This document shows positions 51,950-61,107 of a DNA stretch of 64,000 nt, piece after piece. This DNA is from Desertivirga brevis (GTDB lineage Bacteria; Bacteroidota; Bacteroidia; Sphingobacteriales; Sphingobacteriaceae), in contig NZ_JAFEWF010000001.1 of the NCBI RefSeq assembly GCF_017355835.1, positions 1 through 64,000 on the forward strand, given 5' to 3'. Position numbers and translations under genes: made by a program. The notes under the pieces were generated by a model. It was not told the DNA's origin and did not search any database. It worked only from the letters and a program-made list of their open reading frames with translations. Every line of letters starts with the position of its first letter. Position 1 is the stretch's first letter.

Positions 51950-53593
51950 TTAGAGGTTCTGAAGGAAGGCACTTAGGTTTTCTCCTTCCTCAAGGTTTAA
52001 CTTTTTCCGCAAACGGTAACGAGCAATTCTAAGGCTGTCTTGCGATATTCCAAGCATTGTTGCAATGTCTGCAGAGTTAAGATTCATTTTAAGAAGGGCC
52101 ACCAAACGATAATCAGAGGATGTAAGAGCGTTGGAATGTTTTTTTAGCCGATCGAAGAAGTTCTCATGTACACGCTCGAAAACGATCCTGAAATCTTCCC
52201 AGTTCTTATCCTGGTTGTTATTCTGGTTAATCAGATTGATCACCTGTTTTAATTCTTTGCGTTGATCCCTCTTGTCATCCTTGATCATCGCGTTAAGTTT
52301 GTCCTTTAACTCATCAAGCAGTTGGTTCTTTTTAATAAGGTGCAGCGTGTGACTGGTAAGTTCTTTGCTCTTTAGTTCCAACTCGCCTTTAAGACTTTCT
52401 TCCTTAAGGTGCTTACTTCGAAGATCAAACTCAAGCGACTTCTTCTGACTTTCGTATAACACCCGGTTCTGTTCATTAAGTTGTTGTTCATTTTTAATCT
52501 TCAGTCGCTGCCTGCTAATCACACTTATACCAAGGCAAACTAATAATATGGAGATCAGGATAGTGGAAAAGATGATAAGGAGGTTCAGTTGCTTGTCGTT
52601 CTGGAATTGTGCTATTGCATTGTCCTTCTGTTCTATTTCGAATAAGGTCTGAAGAACCATCTGTTGATTTTTATTGTCCTCTGAAAAAATCGTTTGGTAT
52701 ATCTCTCTTCCCGCGTCACTATAATAATAGGCGCTATCATTCCTACCCATTAGGTTGTAGGTTTTTGAAAGATCTCGATAAGCGCTTGCCAACTGATAGT
52801 GTTCTTTCATCCTTGTAGCTAGATCTGCAGCTTTGTGGGTGTAAAGTAAGGCCTGACGGTAATCGGCGCTTTTACGGTAAACGTCACCCAGGTTATTCAA
52901 AACCTCTATCTGGGCCATTTTATCACCTTGATTACTGTTATATAGCAAAGCGAGCTTAAAATGCTTCAGGGCCGAATCGAGTCGCATTTTATCCTCGTAG
53001 AGACTCCCTATATTTTCGTGTATCTTGGCAATTCCAGCCTGTGCCTGTGCTTTCTTATATTGTTCTAAGGCCTTGTTTTGAAAATCAAATGCCCTATTAT
53101 GATCCCCGCTTTTCTCATATGCTTGTCCAATAAGACCCATAGATTCAGCAATTCCTATCTTATCCCTGATCCGGTTATAAATATCGAGAGCCTCTTTGAA
53201 TATCTTTAATGCTACATCGTATTGGTGGGTGTAATAATAGGTGTTACCGATCTTATTGAGATTCTCTGCAGTTTCCCGGTCATATTTTTTCTTTCTAAAA
53301 AGAGCGTCGGCTTTGTAATAGTTATCCAGCGCCTGGGAAAATGCGGCTTGATGGTAAAAGATTTCGCCGATTTGCCTGTAGCACGCCCCGACGGTGTAAG
53401 TGTCGTCTTTGTTCAAAGCCTCCTGTAACAGACTTTTAATTTTAAGGTATGCAACATCAGGACTCTGATTGATCAGCATCTGAGTTTGTTGAAGTTTCTT
53501 GTCATACCGTCCTTGCCCGAAGACCAAGGATGCCGGCAGCAAGCAAAATGCAATAAGATAGAAAATGGATTTGTTAAGGCGACTTAAACTCAT
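51950..53593 (-). CDS. TPR sensor with C-terminal LuxR-type helix-turn-helix
   Basis: From the ATG at 53593 the protein has 547 residues: signal peptide (to VFG near 25), about seven TPR repeats (about 40-310: AENLNKIGNTYYYTHQYDVA, IEVLNNLGDVYRKSADYRQA), one membrane helix (about 335-357, LLIIFSTILISILLVCLGIS), a coiled coil (about 365-440) and a LuxR-like HTH (last ~65: SSDYRLVALLKMNLNSADIA, MLGISQDSLRIARYRLRKKL). This is a common Bacteroidota one-component membrane regulator. It is downstream of nothing on its strand and upstream of the phytase receptor, whose expression it may affect. Confidence 0.9.
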   Translation of the reverse strand: MSLSRLNKSIFYLIAFCLLPASLVFGQGRYDKKLQQTQMLINQSPDVAYLKIKSLLQEALNKDDTYTVGACYRQIGEIFYHQAAFSQALDNYYKADALFRKKKYDRETAENLNKIGNTYYYTHQYDVALKIFKEALDIYNRIRDKIGIAESMGLIGQAYEKSGDHNRAFDFQNKALEQYKKAQAQAGIAKIHENIGSLYEDKMRLDSALKHFKLALLYNSNQGDKMAQIEVLNNLGDVYRKSADYRQALLYTHKAADLATRMKEHYQLASAYRDLSKTYNLMGRNDSAYYYSDAGREIYQTIFSEDNKNQQMVLQTLFEIEQKDNAIAQFQNDKQLNLLIIFSTILISILLVCLGISVISRQRLKIKNEQQLNEQNRVLYESQKKSLEFDLRSKHLKEESLKGELELKSKELTSHTLHLIKKNQLLDELKDKLNAMIKDDKRDQRKELKQVINLINQNNNQDKNWEDFRIVFERVHENFFDRLKKHSNALTSSDYRLVALLKMNLNSADIATMLGISQDSLRIARYRLRKKLNLEEGENLSAFLQNL

Positions 53594-53617
53594 TGTGAAT
53601 GCTTCATCATGGAAGCA

Positions 53618-53625
53618 CAAAAGTA
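53618..53625 (-). promoter_or_regulatory. -7 promoter box (TACTTTTG) of the TPR regulator gene
   Basis: A perfect TAnnTTTG match on the minus strand, 24 bases before the ATG at 53593. It overlaps the first codons of the longer possible reading from 53620, which makes that longer start unlikely. Confidence 0.45.
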
Positions 53626-53751
53626 TAGCCTGGAGGTTAAATAAAGATTATGCTAGTGTTAGCTGGTGTTTATTCAAAACAAGGGATTCTATAATCTGTA
53701 TTAAGAAGAAGGGCAGTGGGGATAAATAATCACGTAACTTAAAACGCTACT

Positions 53752-54126
53752 ATGGTTGAATTATTGATGGATTTTCCAGATCATGTAGCTGCTTACAGAG
53801 CAGTAGGATCAGTTAGTAAAGAAGAGTACGAAAGCATAGTGATGTCACGCGTTAATGAGGTGGCCGAAAAATATGGAAAGTTAAATTTCATAGTGCTTCT
53901 TGAAACCGATATGGACAACTACAGTATTGGTGCATTTCTAGAGTACCTTAAGATTAGCTTTCAACACTTTAGTAAGTGGAAGAGGATGGCAATTGTTAGC
54001 GACGAAAAATGGCTTAGGACTGCTTATGAAACTTTAAGCCTTCTTGTTCCTGGAGTTATTAAAAGTTATCCTTTGTCTGAATTTGATAAGGCAAAAGAAT
54101 GGGTTTCTGGTCCGGCGGAGGTTTAA
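53752..54126 (+). CDS. SpoIIAA-like (STAS/SEC14-type) protein
   Basis: A 124-residue protein with the SpoIIAA-like fold pattern: AYRAVGSVSKEEYESIV at the start, YGKLNFIVLLETD, FSKWKRMAIVSDEKWLRTAY and a C-terminal FDKAKEWVSG helix. These small proteins may bind lipids or nucleotides; the function is not known. Its last 68 bases overlap the 3' end of the convergent gene at 54059. Confidence 0.82.
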   Translation: MVELLMDFPDHVAAYRAVGSVSKEEYESIVMSRVNEVAEKYGKLNFIVLLETDMDNYSIGAFLEYLKISFQHFSKWKRMAIVSDEKWLRTAYETLSLLVPGVIKSYPLSEFDKAKEWVSGPAEV

Positions 54127-54562
54127 CTTCTCTGCTTCGTAGTTTCCATAAAGAAATACTGTAAACCACATGTGCCAGCACAAGGTGCAGGTAGAAAGCC
54201 CTCTTGTTAATTTTTGGTCGATAACATGCTGCACGGAAAGATAACTCCCAAATTATAGAACCAGTAATTCCGCCGAATACACCAAAGGCAGCAGCATGCA
54301 CGTAATTTGCTTTTGTGTCCTTATGTTTTAGAACGTAAAGCTGAATTGGCGACCACACGGCTCCCATGGTATAATGAATTAGCCACCCATCTGCTGTTAG
54401 CCTTTGCTGGCGCTTATCCTTCACCACCAAATGGTCTACAATTCCAGCCAGCAACTCTGGTTCCCGGTAGTTTTCCTTTTTCAGAGATGAAATAAGGTAA
54501 CTAAAAGCAGTCATTATAGATGTTGCGACTGTACTGGTTAATAAGGTCCTTCTAATTTTCAT
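54059..54562 (-). CDS. Hypothetical membrane protein
   Basis: A 167-residue protein with about four hydrophobic segments (LLTSTVATSIMTAFSYLI, WLIHYTMGAVWSPIQLYVL, AAAFGVFGGITGSIIWELSF, LHLVLAHVVYSISLWKL). It resembles DUF1440/DUF6789-type membrane proteins by layout only. Its start overlaps the stop of the upstream AsmA-like gene by 11 bases, so they are co-translated. Its 3' end overlaps the convergent plus-strand gene by 68 bases. Confidence 0.7.
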   Translation of the reverse strand: MKIRRTLLTSTVATSIMTAFSYLISSLKKENYREPELLAGIVDHLVVKDKRQQRLTADGWLIHYTMGAVWSPIQLYVLKHKDTKANYVHAAAFGVFGGITGSIIWELSFRAACYRPKINKRAFYLHLVLAHVVYSISLWKLRSREVKPPPDQKPILLPYQIQTKDNF

Positions 54563-56417
54563 CTGCCTCCTTATTCAATCGTTCTTTTTTGCGTTCCTCT
54601 CGTTTTTCCTTCCGTTCTTTCCTGCGAGTCTCCTTATCCTCACGATCCGGCCCGGCTATTGCTTTTGCAGCCTTAAGCAGTATGTTTTTGTCTGCACCTT
54701 TATCTTTCTGGTATACGCCCATCATCGCCGAAGACAACCCATCAACAGTAGCATCAAACTGAATTTTGAAGAACGATTGCCAGGCTTCACGCTTCACGTT
54801 AACAATCCCTTTTTTAAACTCTCCATTTTTTCGGGGATTATCGTTAGGTAGTACGGCATTAGACACAAAGGATAGAAAGCCTTTTTTATCAAGAGTATCC
54901 TTACCTCTGTCCTTTTCTAAAAAAGCAATCTTCATATCCGAATAATAAAAGTTAACTACCCCAGTGCCTGTGTACTCATTCATTTTAAGGTAAGTCTCCA
55001 GTTTATCAATACGACCTTTTCGTACCTCTATTTTACCTAGAGGTCTAGACAAGATGTTAAAAGCCCTGGCATCCATTGGGCCAAGAATTGAATAGGATGT
55101 GAAGCCCGCAGCAGGGTCTTTTAAATTAAATGTATACCATGATTCCATCACCCCCGCATTCATAACTTTCATTTTAGAATGTACTTGTATTGTTGGTTTT
55201 CGTTCTTTAGTCAGGCTGTGGTTGGTTAGATTATCTATTTCTGTAGTTGCTTGAGTTAAAGCCAGCGTCGAAACACTGTCTGTTTCCCGGGCAAGGATCC
55301 TGTAATAAATATCTCCCTTTATTATCTTCGTTTTACGGAAAGTAAGATCAAATGCAATAGTCTGGAACTTCTCCTGAGGATAGGCGTTTCGTCTGTTCTT
55401 TTCTTTCAGCGGGTAGTTATAATTGGAATAAATCTCCATCCATGACTTTGCTATGGTTTGCTTGTCAACAAACAATTGTTGTGTTTTGATGAACTGATCT
55501 ACATCAATTCCGGTCCATGTAATTCTATCAAATTCCCAATGATAGCGATCTTTTGCAAAACCTGCTACTCTATGGAAGCTCGCCTTACTGTATCGTGGCA
55601 TAACTGAAACATGGCCAATGAGTAGAGTTTTATTTGCGGGAAGCAAGGATACATTGTGTGAAATGATGTTGTAAAATTTGTCGGGCGTGGTCAAACGGAA
55701 ATAGTCCATTGTTATATTCGTCCTTCCTTTTCCAATATCGTTTTTGGCCGGGCTGGTCTTCATGCCATTTATCACTATATCCATGTTTCTCAAATAATCC
55801 GTTGTGCCTCTGTTGCGATTATTGTATTTAAAGTCCAGGCTGCTGATCGTCATGTTTTTGACAGCCATCCTATTAAAAATCAGGCGGAAGGCCTTGTATA
55901 AAGCTGATGGATCGGAGGGTTTATTATTATAGGAACGAATCCTATTGTTTATTATAACCGATGGATTTCGGGCATAAATACTGTTTACTGCAAAATGGCG
56001 TCCTTTATCTGTTTCAGTAAACCCAATTCCTTTTAGTCGCATTTCAGGTACTACCACGCTTGAGACATTATTAGGGGCTTTTTTTTGAGCAATAAGGCGC
56101 TTGAGCACCTTTTGATCTGGGATGAGTCTTAGATCCTTAAGGTCGACATACCCAGAATCCATATTTATTTTGAACGTGGTGTAACTAATCCTGTAAAGAC
56201 TGTCGCTTGCTTCTACCACCATATCCTTGATCTTATCTTCTAAAGCTTCCTTAATTCTCGGCGAAGTTTTTTCGATAAGTCTCTGTTTTATTTTTTTTGC
56301 AATGGGGACATCCTGATTATCAGTAGAAAAGAAAAGCCATAGAGCTACAGCAAGAAGCCCGGCAAGTATTGCTCCAATTCCCAGGCCCATCCACAGCTTT
56401 TCACTTTTTGTTTTCAT
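54552..56417 (-). CDS. AsmA/DUF748-like membrane-anchored protein
   Basis: A 621-residue protein with one N-terminal membrane helix (about 11-29) and a long, mostly beta periplasmic domain (VSSVVVPEMRLKGIGF, MAVKNMTISSLDFKYNNRNR, GPMDARAFNILSRPLGKIEV, IDKLETYLKMNEYTGTGVVN). It has a strongly basic, Lys/Arg/Glu-rich tail (last ~30). This plan resembles AsmA/DUF748 proteins that act in envelope lipid transport or assembly. The tail is unusual. It is first of two genes in an operon. Confidence 0.75.
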   Translation of the reverse strand: MKTKSEKLWMGLGIGAILAGLLAVALWLFFSTDNQDVPIAKKIKQRLIEKTSPRIKEALEDKIKDMVVEASDSLYRISYTTFKINMDSGYVDLKDLRLIPDQKVLKRLIAQKKAPNNVSSVVVPEMRLKGIGFTETDKGRHFAVNSIYARNPSVIINNRIRSYNNKPSDPSALYKAFRLIFNRMAVKNMTISSLDFKYNNRNRGTTDYLRNMDIVINGMKTSPAKNDIGKGRTNITMDYFRLTTPDKFYNIISHNVSLLPANKTLLIGHVSVMPRYSKASFHRVAGFAKDRYHWEFDRITWTGIDVDQFIKTQQLFVDKQTIAKSWMEIYSNYNYPLKEKNRRNAYPQEKFQTIAFDLTFRKTKIIKGDIYYRILARETDSVSTLALTQATTEIDNLTNHSLTKERKPTIQVHSKMKVMNAGVMESWYTFNLKDPAAGFTSYSILGPMDARAFNILSRPLGKIEVRKGRIDKLETYLKMNEYTGTGVVNFYYSDMKIAFLEKDRGKDTLDKKGFLSFVSNAVLPNDNPRKNGEFKKGIVNVKREAWQSFFKIQFDATVDGLSSAMMGVYQKDKGADKNILLKAAKAIAGPDREDKETRRKERKEKREERKKERLNKEADEN

Positions 56418-56820
56418 AGTTATCGAGTGTCAAAACTCCTTGTTCAATACACCACCTAATACTCTTTTATTGAATAACTCTACCTTAAATATATCCAGCT
56501 GCGGCTTTTACACTGCTTCAACATAAAGGGATAACCATCTTTCGATAAAGAATGAGTTAAATCAAGCAAGCCTGCTTTTGGTATAGTTTTCATAGATAAA
56601 GTGTTTGCCTTATAACTCGCTTATTCTCATGTAGTTTAAGAAAGTCTTGAAATAGGTATTTATCCGGAAATTAAAGGAAGCATTAGTTTCTGTTCCTGCT
56701 AAGGTATAAAGGAAAGGGTTAGGGAGGAGACTCTATTAGCTTTATGAATAAACTCCAACAGATAAAGAGAGGAAATCACTAAAAGCCCCCGGGCACCGGG
56801 GGCTTGTTACTTTTAAGGAT
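56418..56820. other. Intergenic region with the upstream region of the AsmA-like gene
   Basis: No gene was seen. It contains the region upstream of the minus-strand gene at 56417 and, at its right end, the terminator of the gene at 56821. Confidence 0.6.
56781..56804 (-). terminator. GC-rich terminator of the dehydrogenase operon
   Basis: AGCCCCCGG (56784-56792) and CCGGGGGCT (56796-56804) form a perfect 9-bp stem with a 3-base loop; on the minus strand it is followed by TTTTAG. It lies 17 bases after the stop of the gene at 56821. Confidence 0.78.
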
Positions 56821-58047
56821 TTATTGCCGGCTTACTCTATAAATAACGCCATTGGTATCATCACCCACTAGCAAGGATCCATCTGTGTGAACAGCTAGTC
56901 CTACCAGTCTACCAAAATGAGCACGATTGTTATCTACAAGAAAGCCCGTTAGGAAGTCGTCAAACCTTACCGGCTTTCCATTTTCAAAATGAAGTCTCAC
57001 CACTTTATATCCAACAGGTTTACTTCTGTTCCACGAGCCCCTCATAGTAACAAATGCATCATTTCTGTATTCTGCTGGAAACGCAGATGAAGTATAAAAT
57101 ACCATTTGCATAGGAGCTGCGTGAGCATCATAACTAAGCGATGGTAAAGTGGTCATGGCTAAATACTGTTGGAATGTAGCATCTCCCGGAGGAGGTTGAG
57201 TACCAGGATTATACTTTCCTTCATCATAGATGTAAGGCCAACCATAGAATGCGTTCTGCTTGATAAGGTTAACTTCCTCTTTCTGTTCATTGTCGCCTAA
57301 CCAATCAATACCATGATCCATACCCCAGAATTCATTAGTTTCCGGGTGCCAGCCAAACCCAATGGTATTTCTCAGTCCCTTGGCATAAATGCTCATATTA
57401 CTGCCATCAGCATTAGCTCTTACAATCGTAGCATTCATTTCATTAGGCTCATCACAGGAATTACAAGTACTTCCGACTGTAATGTACATCATCCCATCGG
57501 GACCGAATCCTAAGGTACGGTTCGGATGTTGTCCTCCGTCGGGAAGGTTGCTGATGATCATTTGAGGTTGCCCTAAAGTTCCGTCAGCATTGATATTTGC
57601 AGTATAAACTTCTCTTACAGCAGCTATATACATTTTGTTATTACGTATTGCTAGTCCATGCGCTTGTTTTATGGTTGCTACAATCTGTTTCACCTCCGCA
57701 ATACCATCATTATTATTGTCTTTTAGCATTAATACAAGCCCAGCTTCACGGTCGGAGGCATAGACTGTGCCATTGCTATTAACCACAAGGATTCGTGGTT
57801 TACCTAATTGTTCGGCAAATTTGGCTACTTTGAAGCCTGCCGGTACTTTCAGCCGACTAACGTTTTCGGCAGTCGCCTTAACAAGGGCCGGACGAAATAC
57901 ATAACCGCTAATCTGGGCTGAAGTTGTTTCTTCTTCTGTTTCAGGAACAATAGTATCCCAGAAGCTGTCGCCATCTTTTTTACAGCTGTAAACCGCGCTT
58001 GTAAGCAGGAGTATCACTCCGAATGCACGGATTAAATTTGTTTTCAT
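56821..58047 (-). CDS. Lipoprotein of the PQQ-dependent sugar (sorbosone-type) dehydrogenase family
   Basis: A 408-residue protein with lipobox SAVYSC (Cys about 22). It forms a six-bladed propeller of the glucose/sorbosone dehydrogenase type: FAEQLGKPRILVVNSNGTVY, LMLKDNNNDGIAEV, IKQAHGLAIRNNKMYIA, TLGFGPDGMMYITVGSTC, NTIGFGWHPETNEFWGMDHG, FYGWPYIYDEGKY and LVGDDTNGVIYRV. The family oxidises sugars with PQQ; the substrate is unknown and PQQ biosynthesis genes are not visible. It is second in an operon with the zinc alcohol dehydrogenase, 24 bases after it. Confidence 0.85.
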   Translation of the reverse strand: MKTNLIRAFGVILLLTSAVYSCKKDGDSFWDTIVPETEEETTSAQISGYVFRPALVKATAENVSRLKVPAGFKVAKFAEQLGKPRILVVNSNGTVYASDREAGLVLMLKDNNNDGIAEVKQIVATIKQAHGLAIRNNKMYIAAVREVYTANINADGTLGQPQMIISNLPDGGQHPNRTLGFGPDGMMYITVGSTCNSCDEPNEMNATIVRANADGSNMSIYAKGLRNTIGFGWHPETNEFWGMDHGIDWLGDNEQKEEVNLIKQNAFYGWPYIYDEGKYNPGTQPPPGDATFQQYLAMTTLPSLSYDAHAAPMQMVFYTSSAFPAEYRNDAFVTMRGSWNRSKPVGYKVVRLHFENGKPVRFDDFLTGFLVDNNRAHFGRLVGLAVHTDGSLLVGDDTNGVIYRVSRQ

Positions 58048-58071
58048 GTTAGATATTTTTTAAAAGTGTAA

Positions 58072-59229
58072 TCAGGGGTTCAATACTACCTTAACGCAAT
58101 CGTCTTCTTTCTTTTTAAAGATGTCATATGCATGAGATGCTTCACTAAGAGGTAGCTTGTGGGTAATAATATCGTCAAGCACAACTTTTCCTTCTTTAAC
58201 CAATTCAATTAGTTCGTCAATATAGTTCAGAACCGGTGCTTGTCCCTGCTTTATGCTAATTCCCTTGTCGAACATCCGATGAACTGGGAAATTGTCAAAA
58301 GGAGTTCCATAAACACCAACTATAGTAACTGTGCCTCCGCGTCTTACTGCTTTAAAGCAGTTCTCAATTACTTTGCTGGTTCCTTTTTCAAAGTTTATGG
58401 TCGCTTTGAATTTCTCGAAGATGGTACGCTCAGCTTCAAAGCCTACCGCGTCTACACAAACATCCGCGCCCCGGCCTCCGGTCATTTCGCGAATAGCCTG
58501 GATAGGATCCACATCATGAGGGTTTATTGTTTCTACATTGTTTACTGCACGGGCTTTTTCCAACCGGTAGTTTAGAGGATCGATGGCAATTACACGGCTG
58601 GCTCCTTTAATCCAGGCTGCTTTCTGAGCCATTAATCCTACCGGGCCAGAACCGAAAATAGCAACAACTTCGCCGCCTTTCATTTGCGCCCAGTCAATTG
58701 CAGACCATCCAGTAGGAAATATATCGGTTAGGAAAAGTACTTGATCGTCGGTCATGTTATCAGGAACAATCCTGGGACTAATATCAGCATATGGCACTCT
58801 TACGTATTCGGCTTGTCCACCTGAATAACCCCCATACAAATCTGTATACCCAAAAAGGGCACCGCCTTTTCCGTCCATTAGGTCTCCTTCAGGACCGTAA
58901 TATTCATAATTTGAGTTCTCGCAATGCGGAGAGGCCCCATGAGTACAAAAAAAGCACTGACCACAGGCAATAGGGAAGGGAACAACCACTCGATCTCCTT
59001 TTTTAAGACGTGTTACTGCTGACCCCACCTCTTCAACAATGCCCATAAACTCATGGCCCACGATCATATCTTTAACCTGCGGAATACCACCATCATAAAT
59101 ATGGAGATCAGACCCACAAATAGCCGTGGAAGTTACTTTCAGGATCACATCTCCCGGATCTTCAATACGAGGGTCGTCGACTGTTTCAACCCTGATATCT
59201 CCAGGTTTGTGAAATACTGCTGCTTTCAT
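58072..59229 (-). CDS. Zinc-dependent alcohol dehydrogenase, formaldehyde-dehydrogenase-like
   Basis: A 385-residue medium-chain dehydrogenase. Catalytic zinc ligands appear as CGSDLH (Cys 38) and GHEFMG (His 59, Glu 60); the structural zinc lobe is the four-Cys run in CGQCFFCTHGASPHC. The Rossmann motif is GSGPVGLMAQKAA (about 190). The size and the extra loop (YYGPEGDLMDGKGGALFGYT) match glutathione-independent formaldehyde/threonine-type dehydrogenases. It is divergent from an AraC regulator gene. Confidence 0.92.
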   Translation of the reverse strand: MKAAVFHKPGDIRVETVDDPRIEDPGDVILKVTSTAICGSDLHIYDGGIPQVKDMIVGHEFMGIVEEVGSAVTRLKKGDRVVVPFPIACGQCFFCTHGASPHCENSNYEYYGPEGDLMDGKGGALFGYTDLYGGYSGGQAEYVRVPYADISPRIVPDNMTDDQVLFLTDIFPTGWSAIDWAQMKGGEVVAIFGSGPVGLMAQKAAWIKGASRVIAIDPLNYRLEKARAVNNVETINPHDVDPIQAIREMTGGRGADVCVDAVGFEAERTIFEKFKATINFEKGTSKVIENCFKAVRRGGTVTIVGVYGTPFDNFPVHRMFDKGISIKQGQAPVLNYIDELIELVKEGKVVLDDIITHKLPLSEASHAYDIFKKKEDDCVKVVLNP

Positions 59230-59616
59230 AGTAAATTTTTTCTTTTAGATGTAATGCTTTAACAGGTGATAGTCAGTGTAGTTCTGATTAATTTTAATCT
59301 GTGGTCTTTGTTGCAGGGTAGTATTGTATGGCTTCTTATTAAGAATCCTATGTGCTTTAATATAATTGGATTTAAGAAAATAATGAGATCGTCTCACTCA
59401 CAATCACTGGTAATAGAAGGCCTGTTGGGGAAGGGCCAGCTACACATTGAAACTTTTTTATTACACTTAACTGGAACCATAATGCTTTTCTGATTTTTTG
59501 CTTTTTTTGCTTTCTTCTCAAACAAATGTTTAAACATCGTTTATTCTTTATAATTTCAGCCCGTAGTAAGAAAATGCTGATCAATTTATTCGTCACCTTC
59601 ACCAATCCAATTTTTA
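59230..59616. other. Divergent promoter region between the dehydrogenase and AraC genes
   Basis: AT-rich, no gene. It contains a perfect 12-bp palindrome ATGTTTAAACAT at 59526-59537 that could be a regulator site. T-rich stretches precede the AraC start. Confidence 0.5.
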
Positions 59617-60666
59617 ATGAGTTTTCAAACGCGAATTAATAACTGGTTCAAAAAATTTAGAAAATATCTGTTGTTTTATCGGGATGGATATTTTGAATTA
59701 CCATATTTGTCCAATTCTCCCGAGCTCATGATCGAGTCCCTTAAGCGGGTTCCTTTCACAAAACACGACCCATCTAACAACACCATTCAAACTAAGAGTA
59801 TCTTCTCAGAGGGAACCTTTTACTATCGTAAAATTTCCGACGGCCTCTGGGTTTTAGTATCGGAAATCACGTTTAAAAAACACGTTGCAACCAAAGCATT
59901 AAAAGATAAGGGGGGATGCGATTACTATTTTCTTAATCACTTCAGATATAGTAGCAGGACCAGGGGAATTACAATAAATGGCCTCACTATTCCAAAACAA
60001 GGTTGGTCAATTTCTAAGCCGGGTACGGAAGTAAATAGCTATTTCAATCCAGGAGACAGCGGTGTTTTTATTAACATCGCTTTCAATGAGGAATGGCTGA
60101 AAAAAAATATCCGCTGGGATAAAGACAGCGAGTTCAGCAGCTTTAAAAAGTTTATTGATTCGAATAATACATTTAAGACTTGGGCCGATATCATTCCGGA
60201 AGGAAATAATCTTACAAACAATTTGTTGAATTATTTGCGCTCGGAAAATGAAAGCCTTGGCAATATTCAGCTAAGTATTGTGTGTCTTCAGCTTATTGCA
60301 AGTTTCCTTGCAAAAGTTTCAAAAAGCAATTATTCTAATGCTATGACTACAACCGAGGCAGACAGGAGGTTGTTAGCGAAGGCAGAGAAACTAATTACCG
60401 ATTCGGTTACGCAACGGTTTCCAGGAATAGATACCATTGCCGCTGCTGTAAGTATAAGTCCGACAAAGTTAAAAACGATCTTCAAAGCCACGTACGGCGT
60501 TACTATGTTTCAGTATTATCAGGATAAACAAATGAAGGCTGCCACAGAACTTCTTAATGAAGGACGCACTGTAAAGGAAGTAGCTCTGATGATGGGATAT
60601 GACAACCAAAGCAACTTTCGGGCTGCGTTTAAGAAGCATTACGGATACAATCCTTCTAATCTTTAA
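59617..60666 (+). CDS. AraC-family transcriptional regulator
   Basis: A 349-residue protein. The N-terminal part (about 1-240) is a sensing domain (GTFYYRKISDGLWVLVSEIT, GDSGVFINIAFNEEWL). The C-terminal AraC HTH spans about 270-345 (IDTIAAAVSISPTKLKTIFK, VTMFQYYQDKQMKAATELL, VKEVALMMGYDNQSNFRAAF). It stands divergent to the dehydrogenase operon and is the likely regulator. Confidence 0.92.
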   Translation: MSFQTRINNWFKKFRKYLLFYRDGYFELPYLSNSPELMIESLKRVPFTKHDPSNNTIQTKSIFSEGTFYYRKISDGLWVLVSEITFKKHVATKALKDKGGCDYYFLNHFRYSSRTRGITINGLTIPKQGWSISKPGTEVNSYFNPGDSGVFINIAFNEEWLKKNIRWDKDSEFSSFKKFIDSNNTFKTWADIIPEGNNLTNNLLNYLRSENESLGNIQLSIVCLQLIASFLAKVSKSNYSNAMTTTEADRRLLAKAEKLITDSVTQRFPGIDTIAAAVSISPTKLKTIFKATYGVTMFQYYQDKQMKAATELLNEGRTVKEVALMMGYDNQSNFRAAFKKHYGYNPSNL

Positions 60667-61107
60667 GGTTGATCTTCAGGGCAATAGTTAAATAAAGTCT
60701 TTTCTAACTACTTAAATGTCTTATCTAACTAAGCCATGAGCTGCCTTTGTTTCATCTTTGTTCAGTGACCAAGGGGAACAATCTATCTAAAACAATTTAC
60801 TAAAATGCCTGTTATGGACTTGTCTCTCTTAAAATAATTAATGCTTTTAACTTATAATAATATAATAAATATCTACCATGAATTAAGCAAGCTTACATCT
60901 ACCGTGAAAGCGATGCGCTCAAACTAATTCAACATAAAATTAAAAAAAACAAAAGGGTCAAGACAATAAGTCTTATGACGTGCAGCCCTGCAGCTACCTA
61001 TGCCTCCGCCTCAATTCAAGGATACTTTCACATGAAGTTTCTGAAATGATATGAGCCGGAGGTTTTTCTTATCGAAATCTTTATATATTTAGCTAAAAAT
61101 ATAATGT
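60667..61107. other. Intergenic region, nothing certain
   Basis: No gene was seen. A weak hairpin can be drawn between CCTCCG near 61009 and CGGAGG near 61056 followed by five T residues, but its loop is over 40 bases, so I do not call it a terminator. Confidence 0.4.

Noticed and set aside
53594..53620. Longer N-terminus of the TPR regulator
   Set aside because: A TAnnTTTG promoter box overlaps it, and the ATG at 53593 gives a normal signal peptide.
59526..59537. ATGTTTAAACAT palindrome as a regulator site
   Set aside because: AraC regulators usually bind direct repeats, and a 12-bp AT-rich palindrome can occur by chance; kept only as a note in the intergenic entry.
61009..61066. Hairpin with T-run in the gap before the LURP-one-like gene
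   Set aside because: Only six paired bases at the base and a loop over 40 bases; too weak for a terminator.
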